Shown: positions 7,629-14,174 of the stretch, piece after piece
Position numbering within the stretch: the first letter of the stretch is position 1
Layout: the number at the start of each line of letters is the position of its first letter
Origin: Anaerolineales bacterium UBA3082
Lineage (GTDB): Bacteria > Chloroflexota > Anaerolineae > UBA7937
DNA length: 38,001 bases
Assembly: GCA_002366595.1 (NCBI GenBank)
Contig: DFBK01000029.1
Span: forward strand, 1-38,001
Reading direction: 5' to 3'
Position numbers and translations under genes: made by a program
The notes under the pieces: model-generated
What the model saw: only the letters and a program-made list of their open reading frames with translations
The model's database searches: none
Told to the model about the DNA's origin: nothing

Positions 7629-8945
7629 ATGCTACTGATTAACGGCACCTTAGTAACCGAAAACGACATCATCCCCGACGGCGCTCTCCTCATCGAGGGT
7701 GACCGGATCGCCGATCTAGGAAGCACGAAGGAACTCCTAGCCAACCACCCAGGCGAGGAGCGCCTCGATGCCCAAGGGATGTTGGTCATGCCTGGCCTTA
7801 TCTGCGCTCATACCCATTTCTACGGCGCTTTCGCCCGGGGCATGCCCCTCAAGGCTGAGCCCCCCACTAACTTCCCGCAGATACTGGAGCGGCTCTGGTG
7901 GAGACTGGACAAGGCCCTCACCTTGGAAGATGTACGCTACTCCGCCCTCGTCTGTCCAGTGGACGCTATAAGTCACGGAACCACAACCCTCATTGACCAC
8001 CACGCCAGCCCCAACGCCATCGAAGGCTCCCTGGAAACCATCGCCTCGGCGGTCCAGGAAGCGGGAGTGCGGGCCTGTCTCTGCTACGAGGTCTCGGATC
8101 GGGACGGGGAAGAGAAGGCCACCCAGGGACTCAAGGAGAACCGAGAGTTCATCAGGGCGGCGAGGGACGGGAAGTTTGGCCCCCTCATCGCTGGCACCTT
8201 CGGCCTCCACGCCTCCCTCACCCTTTCCGACGCCACTCTCAAGAAGGCGGTGGAAGCAGCCGAGGGGGTGGGTTTCCACATCCACGTGGCCGAGGATAAA
8301 GCCGATGTCCAGGACAGTCTTAAGAAGTCGGGGCTTCGGGTCGTGGAGCGGCTGAATAAGATGGGTATCCTGGGAGAACGGACCATCGCCGCCCACTGCA
8401 TCCACATCGACGCCTCCGAGATGGATACCCTGAGAGAGACAAGAACCAAAGTAGTCCATAACCCCCGCTCCAACATGAATAACGCCGTCGGGGCGGCTGA
8501 TGTCCCAGGTATGTTGAGACGCCGCATAGTCGTCGGCTTGGGGAACGACGGCTTCTCCAACAATATGTTCCGAGAGATGAAGACCGCCTATCTGATCCAT
8601 AAGCACGTGGAAGGAAACCCCCAAGCGATGCCCGCCGACGAGGTAGTCAAAATCGCTACGCGAAATAACGCTCTCATAGCCAACCTCTTCTTCCCTCGTC
8701 CCTTGGGAGAACTCTCCGTCGGTGCCTACGCCGACATCATCCTCCTGCGCTACCTCCCTCCCACCCCTCTCCGGGTGGAAAACCTCCCTTGGCATATCAT
8801 CTTCGGCATGGACGGGAGCCAGGTGGATACCACCATCGTGGGAGGGCAGGTTCTCATGCGGGGCCGGCGACTAGTTACCCTCGATGAGGAGGCTATCTTC
8901 GCCCGGGCTCAGGAACTGGCCCAAGACCTATGGAGGAGGGTGTAA
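7629..8945 (+). CDS. ssnA: SsnA-like amidohydrolase
   Basis: The 438-residue metal-dependent hydrolase belongs to the ATZ/TRZ-deaminase branch of the amidohydrolase superfamily. The N-terminal beta-sandwich is followed by the HTH metal motif (AHTHFYGAFARG, near 58-69), then HIHVAED, AHCIHID and the metal Asp in LGNDGFSNN. Overall length and phrases such as ISHGTTTLIDHHASP match SsnA, a putative aminohydrolase found beside selenium-dependent molybdenum hydroxylase genes. The substrate is not established. AAGGAGGCCTAAG precedes the ATG. It opens a plus-strand operon; the next start lies three bases past its stop. A YqeC-MocA fusion at 11527 strengthens the selenium/molybdenum link. Confidence 0.85.
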   Translation: MLLINGTLVTENDIIPDGALLIEGDRIADLGSTKELLANHPGEERLDAQGMLVMPGLICAHTHFYGAFARGMPLKAEPPTNFPQILERLWWRLDKALTLEDVRYSALVCPVDAISHGTTTLIDHHASPNAIEGSLETIASAVQEAGVRACLCYEVSDRDGEEKATQGLKENREFIRAARDGKFGPLIAGTFGLHASLTLSDATLKKAVEAAEGVGFHIHVAEDKADVQDSLKKSGLRVVERLNKMGILGERTIAAHCIHIDASEMDTLRETRTKVVHNPRSNMNNAVGAADVPGMLRRRIVVGLGNDGFSNNMFREMKTAYLIHKHVEGNPQAMPADEVVKIATRNNALIANLFFPRPLGELSVGAYADIILLRYLPPTPLRVENLPWHIIFGMDGSQVDTTIVGGQVLMRGRRLVTLDEEAIFARAQELAQDLWRRV

Positions 8946-8947
8946 CC

Positions 8948-9175
8948 ATGTCAGAGAGGATCCGCTATCTCTGGAGCCGTGCCACCACCCCGGTTAAGGT
9001 GGGGCTCCTCTTCGGCGCTCTGGGTGCCCTTTTGGCCCTCCTGGGCTGGTTCCGGGAGAGGGGAGACCTATTGGGCCTACTTCTCGCCCTCCTCATCTCC
9101 TTCGCCACCTGGGGGGTCGTCTCCTGGGCCATAGCCCAGGCGGTGCACGAGGTAGAGAAAGACGAAGGGGTCTAG
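8948..9175 (+). CDS. Small two-helix membrane protein
   Basis: The 75-residue protein has two hydrophobic segments (about 18-36 and 44-64) separated by a charged turn WFRERGDLLG, and a charged C-terminus VEKDEGV. The ATG at 8948 follows ATGGAGGAGGGTGT, giving a ribosome site that overlaps the end of ssnA; the ATG at 8930 would overlap ssnA more. Its stop TAG directly abuts the next ATG. I do not recognise the family. Its position suggests it is co-translated with ssnA. Confidence 0.65.
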   Translation: MSERIRYLWSRATTPVKVGLLFGALGALLALLGWFRERGDLLGLLLALLISFATWGVVSWAIAQAVHEVEKDEGV

Positions 9176-9514
9176 ATGGCCAAGAGGTGTAACCTCTGCG
9201 CAGGGCAGGGCACGGTCGAGGAAGAGACCTGTCCCCTCTGCCGAGGAAGTGGCCAGTTCACCGAAGGTTGTGGCTCCTGCCACCATTTCTGTTTCTCCCC
9301 CCTCTCCTATCAGAGGAGCGGGGGCGGCTCGGGGTACTGTACCTTATCTCTGCGCCGCCTAGTCCCTGGCTGGCCTAGAAAGAAGGGAGAATCGGAGACC
9401 ATGAGAAAAGCCATAGTAAGGGTGAATCACCATTGCAAAGATTATAGGGAGACCGAACGGGAGGATGCCACTTTCGGCTCCTGGTGGAGGAAAGAATGGC
9501 CGACCTTAAAGTAG
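9176..9514 (+). CDS. Small zinc-finger protein with DnaJ-like CxxCxGxG repeats
   Basis: Two CxxCxGxG-type units, CNLCAGQG (5-12) and CPLCRGSG (20-27), followed by CGSCHHFC (32-39), suggest a zinc-binding hairpin like that of DnaJ, with no J domain. The remaining part up to residue 112 is basic with no known motif, so the functional protein may be just the N-terminal portion. The start codon directly follows the previous stop (TAGATG), indicating translational coupling. The 3' end overlaps the PreA-like gene by 19 bases. Such small fingers can act in protein folding or metal handling; the role here is not known. Confidence 0.55.
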   Translation: MAKRCNLCAGQGTVEEETCPLCRGSGQFTEGCGSCHHFCFSPLSYQRSGGGSGYCTLSLRRLVPGWPRKKGESETMRKAIVRVNHHCKDYRETEREDATFGSWWRKEWPTLK

Positions 9515-10590
9515 AGATCTGTGGCTTGAGATTCAAGAGCCCCATCCTGGCCGCGGCTGGCCCCCCTACCTGGAACGGTAAGGCTATGGTGGCTTGCGCC
9601 CAGGGAGGAGCGGGCGGCATCGTGGCCAAGACCATCTCCACCACCACCGCTCAAGTCCCTGAGCCTTGCATGGCCCAATTCGGTAAGGCCTCCATGCTCA
9701 ACACCGAACTCTGGTCGGAACTCCCCCCTGAACAGTTCATAGAGAAAGAGTACGCCATCGCTAAGGAGACGGGACTCCCCCTCATCATCAGCCTAGGTTA
9801 TACCGCCGACCAGATCGCTAAACTGGCCCCCAAGGTAAAGCCCTTCGCTGACGCCTTAGAGTTGAGCACCCATTATATCGGCGAGGATCCTCGGCCTATG
9901 ATCGAGGCTATCCAGGCGGCGAAGGCCGCGGTGCAAGTGCCCATCTTCGTCAAACTCAGCCCCCTGGGCAGGGAGATGAAAGCCGCCGCCCAAGCGGCCC
10001 AAGAGGCAGGAGCCGACGGAATCGTAGCCATCAACTCCTTCGGCCCCTGCCTGGCGATCGACCCAGAGACCGGGCTTCCGTTGATGGGGAGCGAGGAGGG
10101 GTACGGTTGGCTTTCCGGCCAGGCCCTTAAGCCCTTGGCTTTGCGTTGCGTCTTCGATGTCGCGCGCACTGTGGATATACCCGTTTTTGGCTGTGGGGGC
10201 ATCTCCCGAGGCACCGACGCCATCGAGATGTTCATGGTGGGAGCCTCCGCCGTCCAACTTTGCACCGCCGCCATCCTTCGCGGTCCCGCCGTCTTCGGAA
10301 AGATAGCCCGAGAGATGGAGGTCTGGCTCGACTCCCACGGCTACGAGTCGGTGAACGAGGTCAAAGGCCTCACCCTGCGGCGCATCAAAGAGCGCAAGTT
10401 TCGCACCACTCACCTACCGCCCCTCGTAGACCCCGACCTATGCAACGGTTGCCGACTCTGTGAGATATCTTGCGTCTACGACGCCATAAACATCATCGAC
10501 GAGAAAGCCCAGGTGGACGAGGACCTCTGCTACGGCTGCGGCCTCTGCGTCACCCGCTGCCCCACCCGGGCGCTTTCCATGCCACAATAA
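9496..10590 (+). CDS. PreA-like dihydropyrimidine/dihydroorotate dehydrogenase-family flavoenzyme with two 4Fe-4S clusters
   Basis: The 364-residue protein starts at ATG 9496, with GGAGGAAAGA upstream. The FMN TIM barrel begins LKVEICGLRFKSPILAAAGPPT and includes FVKLSPLG, GADGIVAINSFGPC and FGCGGISRGTDAIEMFMVGASAVQLCTA. A C-terminal ferredoxin domain carries CNGCRLCEISC and CYGCGLCVTRCP, enough for two 4Fe-4S clusters. This layout is that of the PreA subunit of NAD-dependent dihydropyrimidine dehydrogenase. The usual active-site neighbourhood is altered (SFGPCLAIDPETG), so the true substrate may differ. Partner PreT is not visible. It lies in the ssnA operon, which suggests a role in reductive purine or pyrimidine breakdown. 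Confidence 0.85.
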   Translation: MADLKVEICGLRFKSPILAAAGPPTWNGKAMVACAQGGAGGIVAKTISTTTAQVPEPCMAQFGKASMLNTELWSELPPEQFIEKEYAIAKETGLPLIISLGYTADQIAKLAPKVKPFADALELSTHYIGEDPRPMIEAIQAAKAAVQVPIFVKLSPLGREMKAAAQAAQEAGADGIVAINSFGPCLAIDPETGLPLMGSEEGYGWLSGQALKPLALRCVFDVARTVDIPVFGCGGISRGTDAIEMFMVGASAVQLCTAAILRGPAVFGKIAREMEVWLDSHGYESVNEVKGLTLRRIKERKFRTTHLPPLVDPDLCNGCRLCEISCVYDAINIIDEKAQVDEDLCYGCGLCVTRCPTRALSMPQ

Positions 10591-10622
10591 TACGCGGAGT
10601 AGGGATATTTAGAGGGTAAGCG

Positions 10623-11249
10623 ATGGCCGAACTGATTGAATTAAAATGTCCTAACTGCGGGGGCCAGATGGAATGGGTAGGCGGTCCCGTCCAGGTAGTG
10701 TGTCCCCATTGTGGCACACAGTTTGTGGTGCCCTCAGAAGTAGCAGAGTATCTAGCATGTCCAAAATGCGGCAAGGTTGATCGTGTCCAAAAGGTGAGTG
10801 CTGCCTATAGGGCTGGCCTCTCAGTCCTCGCGCCACCCCAGGAGCCTAGTCCAACCGATTGGCAAGGCATTCTTATAGTGCCTGGGGCTATGATCACCAT
10901 TCCTCTTGGGGGCTTATTCACTTGTCTCGCGCTATACGCTCTCAATTTTGCATTTTCTGAAGGCGCCAAGGACATCTCTAGTAGTGCCGGTAGTGCCTTT
11001 GGTTTTCTGGTCATTGTCGTTGGCATGCTGTCTATCGGTCTCATCGGGATGGGTCTCCCTATCTGGGCCTTCAGAAAACGAGCATCTGAGCATAGACGCC
11101 AATATCTCACCGAGAAGGCAAGATGGGAAAGAGCCATGCCTCGCTGGGAGGGTTTGTACTACTGCGCCAGGGACGACGGAGTATTTGTGCCAGGCGAAAC
11201 GTCCCTTACTCCGATAGGCCAACCACAGACCTATCTGTATGCTGACTAG
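10623..11249 (+). CDS. Zinc-ribbon membrane protein of unknown function
   Basis: The 208-residue protein carries two N-terminal zinc-ribbon cysteine sets (CPNC at 9-12 with CPHC, then CPKC near 47). Two hydrophobic segments follow, about 85-110 and 120-147. The C-terminal cytosolic tail contains YYCARDDGVFVPGE, which resembles the end of other zinc-ribbon membrane proteins where a single Cys precedes a D-G-V-F-x-P motif. Base use is more AT-rich than the neighbours, and a cluster of palindromic repeats follows, so it may be a later arrival. GAGGGTAAGC precedes the ATG. No function can be given. Confidence 0.65.
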   Translation: MAELIELKCPNCGGQMEWVGGPVQVVCPHCGTQFVVPSEVAEYLACPKCGKVDRVQKVSAAYRAGLSVLAPPQEPSPTDWQGILIVPGAMITIPLGGLFTCLALYALNFAFSEGAKDISSSAGSAFGFLVIVVGMLSIGLIGMGLPIWAFRKRASEHRRQYLTEKARWERAMPRWEGLYYCARDDGVFVPGETSLTPIGQPQTYLYAD

Positions 11250-11252
11250 TAA

Positions 11253-11279
11253 GTAGGGCAGGTTTCCATACCTGCCCTA
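11253..11279. repeat. REP-like hairpin, TTCCAT-loop family
   Basis: Arms AGGGCAGGT and ACCTGCCCT surround the loop TTCCAT, three bases after the preceding stop codon. It is identical in core to the copy at 13876-13902. Confidence 0.85.
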
Positions 11280-11301
11280 TCTCCTACCGCTTCTCCTTAC
11301 C

Positions 11302-11332
11302 GCTTGTCCTGGATTTGAAATCCAGGACAAGC
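11302..11332. repeat. Perfect 31-bp palindrome
   Basis: The 15-base arm GCTTGTCCTGGATTT is followed by a single G and its exact reverse complement AAATCCAGGACAAGC. A 15-bp perfect match is far beyond chance. It sits in the repeat cluster 11250-11526 between two plus-strand genes. No T tract follows. Confidence 0.85.
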
Positions 11333-11349
11333 ATCGATCCAGTTTCTGC

Positions 11350-11474
11350 GTAGCGTCGGGCTTCAGCCCGACGAGATAACGCTGCCCCTTACCGCCTAAA
11401 GGCTCCGTTCCTGATGAAAAGGAATCGAGGCTTTAGCCGGAAAGAGAGGCCGTCGCCCTGAAGGGCAACGCTAC
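11350..11474. repeat. GTAGCGTCG-family palindrome pair
   Basis: The first unit (11350-11383) has CGTCGGGC/GCCCGACG arms around TTCA, flanked by AGCGT and ACGCT. The second (11452-11474) has GCCCT/AGGGC arms and ends AACGCTAC. Both share the ends of the repeat at 2017-2055. The DNA between them (AAAGGCTCC to GAGGCTTTAG) is itself roughly palindromic. Confidence 0.7.
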
Positions 11475-11526
11475 ATCTTCCCCTCCCTTCCATTTTTCCT
11501 CCAATTCTGCTACCCTTTACCCCAGG

Positions 11527-12888
11527 ATGCGTCTCAAAGAGGCTTTAGCCGTCAATCGCGGCGACATCATCTCCTTCGTCGGTGCTGGCGGCAAGACCAC
11601 CGCTATGTACCGCCTGGCCCATGAACTGGTGAGCCTCGGCTGGCGGGTGGTGACCACTACCACCACCATGATCCGTCCCCCTACCCCTCAACAGAGTGAA
11701 GAGATGATCCTGGAAGCCGATTCAACCCTGCTCCTTCAAAAGGTGGAACGAGCCCTAAAGAGCCACCACCACATCACTGTGGCTACCAGGCAGAGGCGGG
11801 ATGAAAAAGGTAAATTGGTGGGCCTCCAGCCTCAACTGGTGGGCAAATTGGCCACCCTTCCCCCGATAGAGGCTCTCATCGTGGAGGCCGACGGAGCCCG
11901 GGGCCGCTCCCACAAGGCCCCGGCTCCCTACGAGCCGCCGGTCCCCCCAGCCACCACCATCCTGGTTCCTATGATGGCCGTCGATGCCCTAGGCCAGCCC
12001 CTCGATGAAAGGATCGCTCATCGCCCCGAACTGATCTCTCGGCTGACGGGAACTTCCCTGGGAGACCTTATCAGGCCAGAGGTAGCGGCCCAGGTCATCG
12101 CTCATCCAGAAGGGGGGCTCAAGAACGCCCCCCCTTCAGCCCGAGTGATCCCCCTCATCAACAAGGTGGACTCCTCAACCTTGAGACCAGCCCAGGAGGT
12201 AGCCAACTATCTCATATCTGCCAATCCCATAGATCGAGTGCTTCTAGGCGCTGTGGCGAAATCTGATTCCTTGCAGGATCCCGTGGGACCTATTCTAGAA
12301 TGCTGGACGAAGGTGGCAGGGGTGATTTTAGCGGCCGGCGAATCCCGCCGCCTGGGACGCCCCAAACAACTCCTGCGCCTAGGCCAAAAGACGATGCTGG
12401 AGCATATAGTGGAGGTAGCCTTCTCCTCTCCTCTCCAAGAGGTGGTCGTCGTCTTGGGACATCGAGCAGAGGAGATCCGGCCCCTCCTAAGAGGGGTAAA
12501 GGTAGTAGTTAACGAAGAGTGGCCCCAGGGGCTGAGCGGTTCCCTCCGTGTGGGCCTAGAGGCCCTCTCCCCCCACTTTGAGGCCTGCCTCTTCCTCCTG
12601 GCCGACCAACCCAAGGTGACGCCCCAACTAATAGAGAGCCTCATCACCAGACACCGCCGCACCCTGGCCCCCATTGTGGCTCCTCGCTTTCGAGGCCGAC
12701 GAGGGAACCCGGTGCTCTTCGCCCGCCCCCTCTTCCCTGAACTCCTGAGTTTGCGGGGAGAGGAGGGGGGAAGGAGCCTCATCGAAAAGCATCGCTATCT
12801 GGTAGAATGGGTGGAGGTGGATTCGGAAGAGTACTTCCTCGACATCGACACCCAGGAAGACCTGAAGCATCTGAGGAGCGAGGAGTGA
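11527..12888 (+). CDS. YqeC-MocA fusion: selenium cofactor protein YqeC joined to molybdenum cofactor nucleotidyltransferase
   Basis: The 453-residue protein has two parts. Residues 1-245 are YqeC-like: a P-loop FVGAGGKTTAMYRL, then TTTTTMIRPP, and IVEADGARGRSHKAPAP. YqeC is tied to selenium-dependent molybdenum hydroxylase maturation. Residues about 261-453 are MobA/MocA-like: VAGVILAAGESRRLGRPKQ (nucleotide binding), VVLGHRAEEI, LLADQPKVT, GRRGNPVLF and DIDTQEDL. These are expected to attach CMP (or a similar nucleotide) to molybdopterin. The two are often separate neighbours, so fusion fits one maturation pathway with SsnA. The linker contains GGATCCCGTGGGAC at 12275-12288, which resembles the palindromic element of recJ; this may be chance. 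Its stop overlaps the next GTG. Confidence 0.88.
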   Translation: MRLKEALAVNRGDIISFVGAGGKTTAMYRLAHELVSLGWRVVTTTTTMIRPPTPQQSEEMILEADSTLLLQKVERALKSHHHITVATRQRRDEKGKLVGLQPQLVGKLATLPPIEALIVEADGARGRSHKAPAPYEPPVPPATTILVPMMAVDALGQPLDERIAHRPELISRLTGTSLGDLIRPEVAAQVIAHPEGGLKNAPPSARVIPLINKVDSSTLRPAQEVANYLISANPIDRVLLGAVAKSDSLQDPVGPILECWTKVAGVILAAGESRRLGRPKQLLRLGQKTMLEHIVEVAFSSPLQEVVVVLGHRAEEIRPLLRGVKVVVNEEWPQGLSGSLRVGLEALSPHFEACLFLLADQPKVTPQLIESLITRHRRTLAPIVAPRFRGRRGNPVLFARPLFPELLSLRGEEGGRSLIEKHRYLVEWVEVDSEEYFLDIDTQEDLKHLRSEE

Positions 12889-13679
12889 AGCCGCTTTCCT
12901 CCATTAAGAACCTAATCATCGACATGGACGGAGTGCTCTACCGGGGACATCGCCCCCTACTTGGAGCCAAGGAGTTCCTCCATCATCTGGAGGAGAGGGA
13001 GACCGCCTACATCCTGGTCACCAACAACTCCACCCGCACCCCGGAGGAGCACGTCGCCGTACTCAAGGAGATGGGCATCGAGGTTGCCCCTGAGCGGATC
13101 CTCACCTCCGCCCTGGCCACAGCCAATTACCTGGGGAACCTCCTCCCCCAGGGAGCCCGGCTTTATCTCATCGGTGAAGAGGGGCTATACTCCGCCCTCG
13201 CGGCCCAAGGCTTCGAGTTCGGAAAGAGGGGTATAGAGGCCGTGGTCGTGGGGATGGACAGACAACTCACCTATGAGAAACTGAAAACCGCCACCATAGC
13301 CATCCGCCAGGGCGCCCTATTCGTGGGCACCAATCCGGACAAGAGTTTCCCCGCGGAGGAGGCGATACTCCCCGGGGCTGGAGCCATCCTCGCTGCCATA
13401 GAGGCGGCGACCGACGTCAAGCCCACCGTCATCGGGAAGCCGGAGCCCACCCTCTTCCAGATGGCTTTGCAAAGAATGGGGGCCACCGAAGAAGAAACAG
13501 CGATTATCGGCGACCGGCTGGAGACCGACATCCTAGGAGGCCAACGGTGCGGCCTCACCACCATACTTGTTCTCACGGGCATAACCCAGAAGGAAGAACT
13601 GGACACCTCTAATATTAAGCCCGACTATGTCTTCCAAGATTTGACCCACTTAGATGAGGCATTCATGCCCCTGATCTGA
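12885..13679 (+). CDS. HAD-superfamily IIA phosphatase (NagD/4-nitrophenylphosphatase-like)
   Basis: The 264-residue protein has the HAD motif I DMDGVLYRG (nucleophile Asp and acid/base Asp), motif II LVTNNSTRTPEEH, motif III lysine in VIGKPEPTLFQ, and motif IV IIGDRLETDILGG. The C2-type cap between motifs II and III identifies subfamily IIA. The substrate is uncertain; such enzymes hydrolyse nucleotides, sugar phosphates or phosphoglycolate. The start is GTG at 12885, which overlaps the previous stop (GTGA) and follows GAGGAGCGAG; the longer frame to 12807 lies within the previous gene. Confidence 0.88.
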   Translation: MKPLSSIKNLIIDMDGVLYRGHRPLLGAKEFLHHLEERETAYILVTNNSTRTPEEHVAVLKEMGIEVAPERILTSALATANYLGNLLPQGARLYLIGEEGLYSALAAQGFEFGKRGIEAVVVGMDRQLTYEKLKTATIAIRQGALFVGTNPDKSFPAEEAILPGAGAILAAIEAATDVKPTVIGKPEPTLFQMALQRMGATEEETAIIGDRLETDILGGQRCGLTTILVLTGITQKEELDTSNIKPDYVFQDLTHLDEAFMPLI

Positions 13680-13825
13680 CAGGAAGGCTAGATAGCGGCA
13701 CGATTAGATAATCCAAGGAGCCTCGGCGGCAAGTGGCGGCTATTACCATCTGTCACCACGGCAAATTCTGATATGTAGGGGAGACCCTTCCAGCCTTCCG
13801 TCTTGTTGGGTGGGGACAAGCCCTG

Positions 13826-13853
13826 GTAGGTCGGGTATGGAAACCCGACCTAC
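13826..13853. repeat. REP-like hairpin, ATGGAA loop (reverse orientation)
   Basis: Perfect 11-bp arms GTAGGTCGGGT and ACCCGACCTAC enclose the loop ATGGAA. The loop is the reverse complement of TTCCAT in the other copies, while the arms differ but still pair exactly. Confidence 0.85.
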
Positions 13854-13875
13854 AAAACCAAAGGTCAGCAAAATA

Positions 13876-13902
13876 GTAGGGCAGGTTTCCATACCTGCCC
13901 TG
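13876..13902. repeat. REP-like hairpin, TTCCAT loop
   Basis: Arms AGGGCAGGT and ACCTGCCCT enclose TTCCAT. It lies 22 bases after an oppositely oriented member of the same family. Confidence 0.85.
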
Positions 13903-13941
13903 TTTGGAAGTTTGAATCAGGCCTTCAGTCGGATACCGCCT

Positions 13942-13970
13942 ATCCCTCGGGATCCTGTAAGGACAGCCGG
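13942..13970. repeat. GGATCC palindromic element, copy D (internal deletion)
   Basis: The segment reads ATCCCTCGGGATCC and then TGTAAGGACAGCCGG. Compared with copy B, it lacks exactly the 16 bases between the two CGGGATCC repeats, as expected for recombination between direct repeats. Confidence 0.75.
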
Positions 13971-14019
13971 TTAAGTTTTTCCGGTGCGGCCAGGGACTAG
14001 CCCTTTTCCCACCATTAGC

Positions 14020-14070
14020 CTGGCCCCGGATTTTCCTTATAGGATCCCTGTGGGAGAAATCCGGAGCCAG
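14020..14070. repeat. Inverted repeat enclosing a short GGATCC element (copy E)
   Basis: CTGGC-C-CCGGATTT (14020-14033) pairs with AAATCCGG-A-GCCAG (14057-14070). The interior contains AGGATCCCTGTGGGAG, which matches the left half of the recJ copies. It could form a long hairpin upstream of the metallopeptidase promoter. Confidence 0.6.
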
Positions 14071-14099
14071 AGTGGTGTGCGCGGGGACCAACCCCGTCT

Positions 14100-14128
14100 T
14101 TGACTTAAACCCCCACCTTTGGTATACT
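14100..14128 (+). promoter_or_regulatory. Sigma-70-like promoter for the metallopeptidase-rlmN pair
   Basis: TTGACT (14100-14105) and TATACT (14123-14128) are exactly 17 bases apart, 46 bases before the ATG at 14175. Confidence 0.7.
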
Positions 14129-14174
14129 TAGAGGTAGCACATCTGTCTTGAAAAGGCTTTTGGGAGGTTGGTAG

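Larger units (their letters stand above)
13680..14174. other. 495-bp gene-free region rich in palindromic repeats
   Basis: No supportable coding frame is seen. It contains two hairpins of the TTCCAT/ATGGAA-loop family in opposite orientation (13826-13853, 13876-13902), a shortened GGATCC element (13942-13970), and an imperfect inverted repeat enclosing another short GGATCC piece (14020-14070). The promoter at 14100-14128 lies at its right end. The first 140 bases hold nothing I can identify. Confidence 0.75.

Noticed and set aside
7737..8795. 352-codon minus-strand frame
   Set aside because: It is a shadow of ssnA, whose metal-binding motifs are intact on the plus strand.
9856..10413. 185-codon minus-strand frame
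   Set aside because: It is antisense to the PreA-like gene and has no ribosome site or motif.
12807..12884. Upstream extension of the HAD phosphatase
   Set aside because: It lies in the preceding gene's coding sequence in another frame and reads as low-complexity Gly/Arg/Pro; GTG 12885 with a good ribosome site is preferred.
13826..13902. Possible CRISPR repeat pair
   Set aside because: Only two units in opposite orientation with different arms and no array of spacers; they are hairpin elements.
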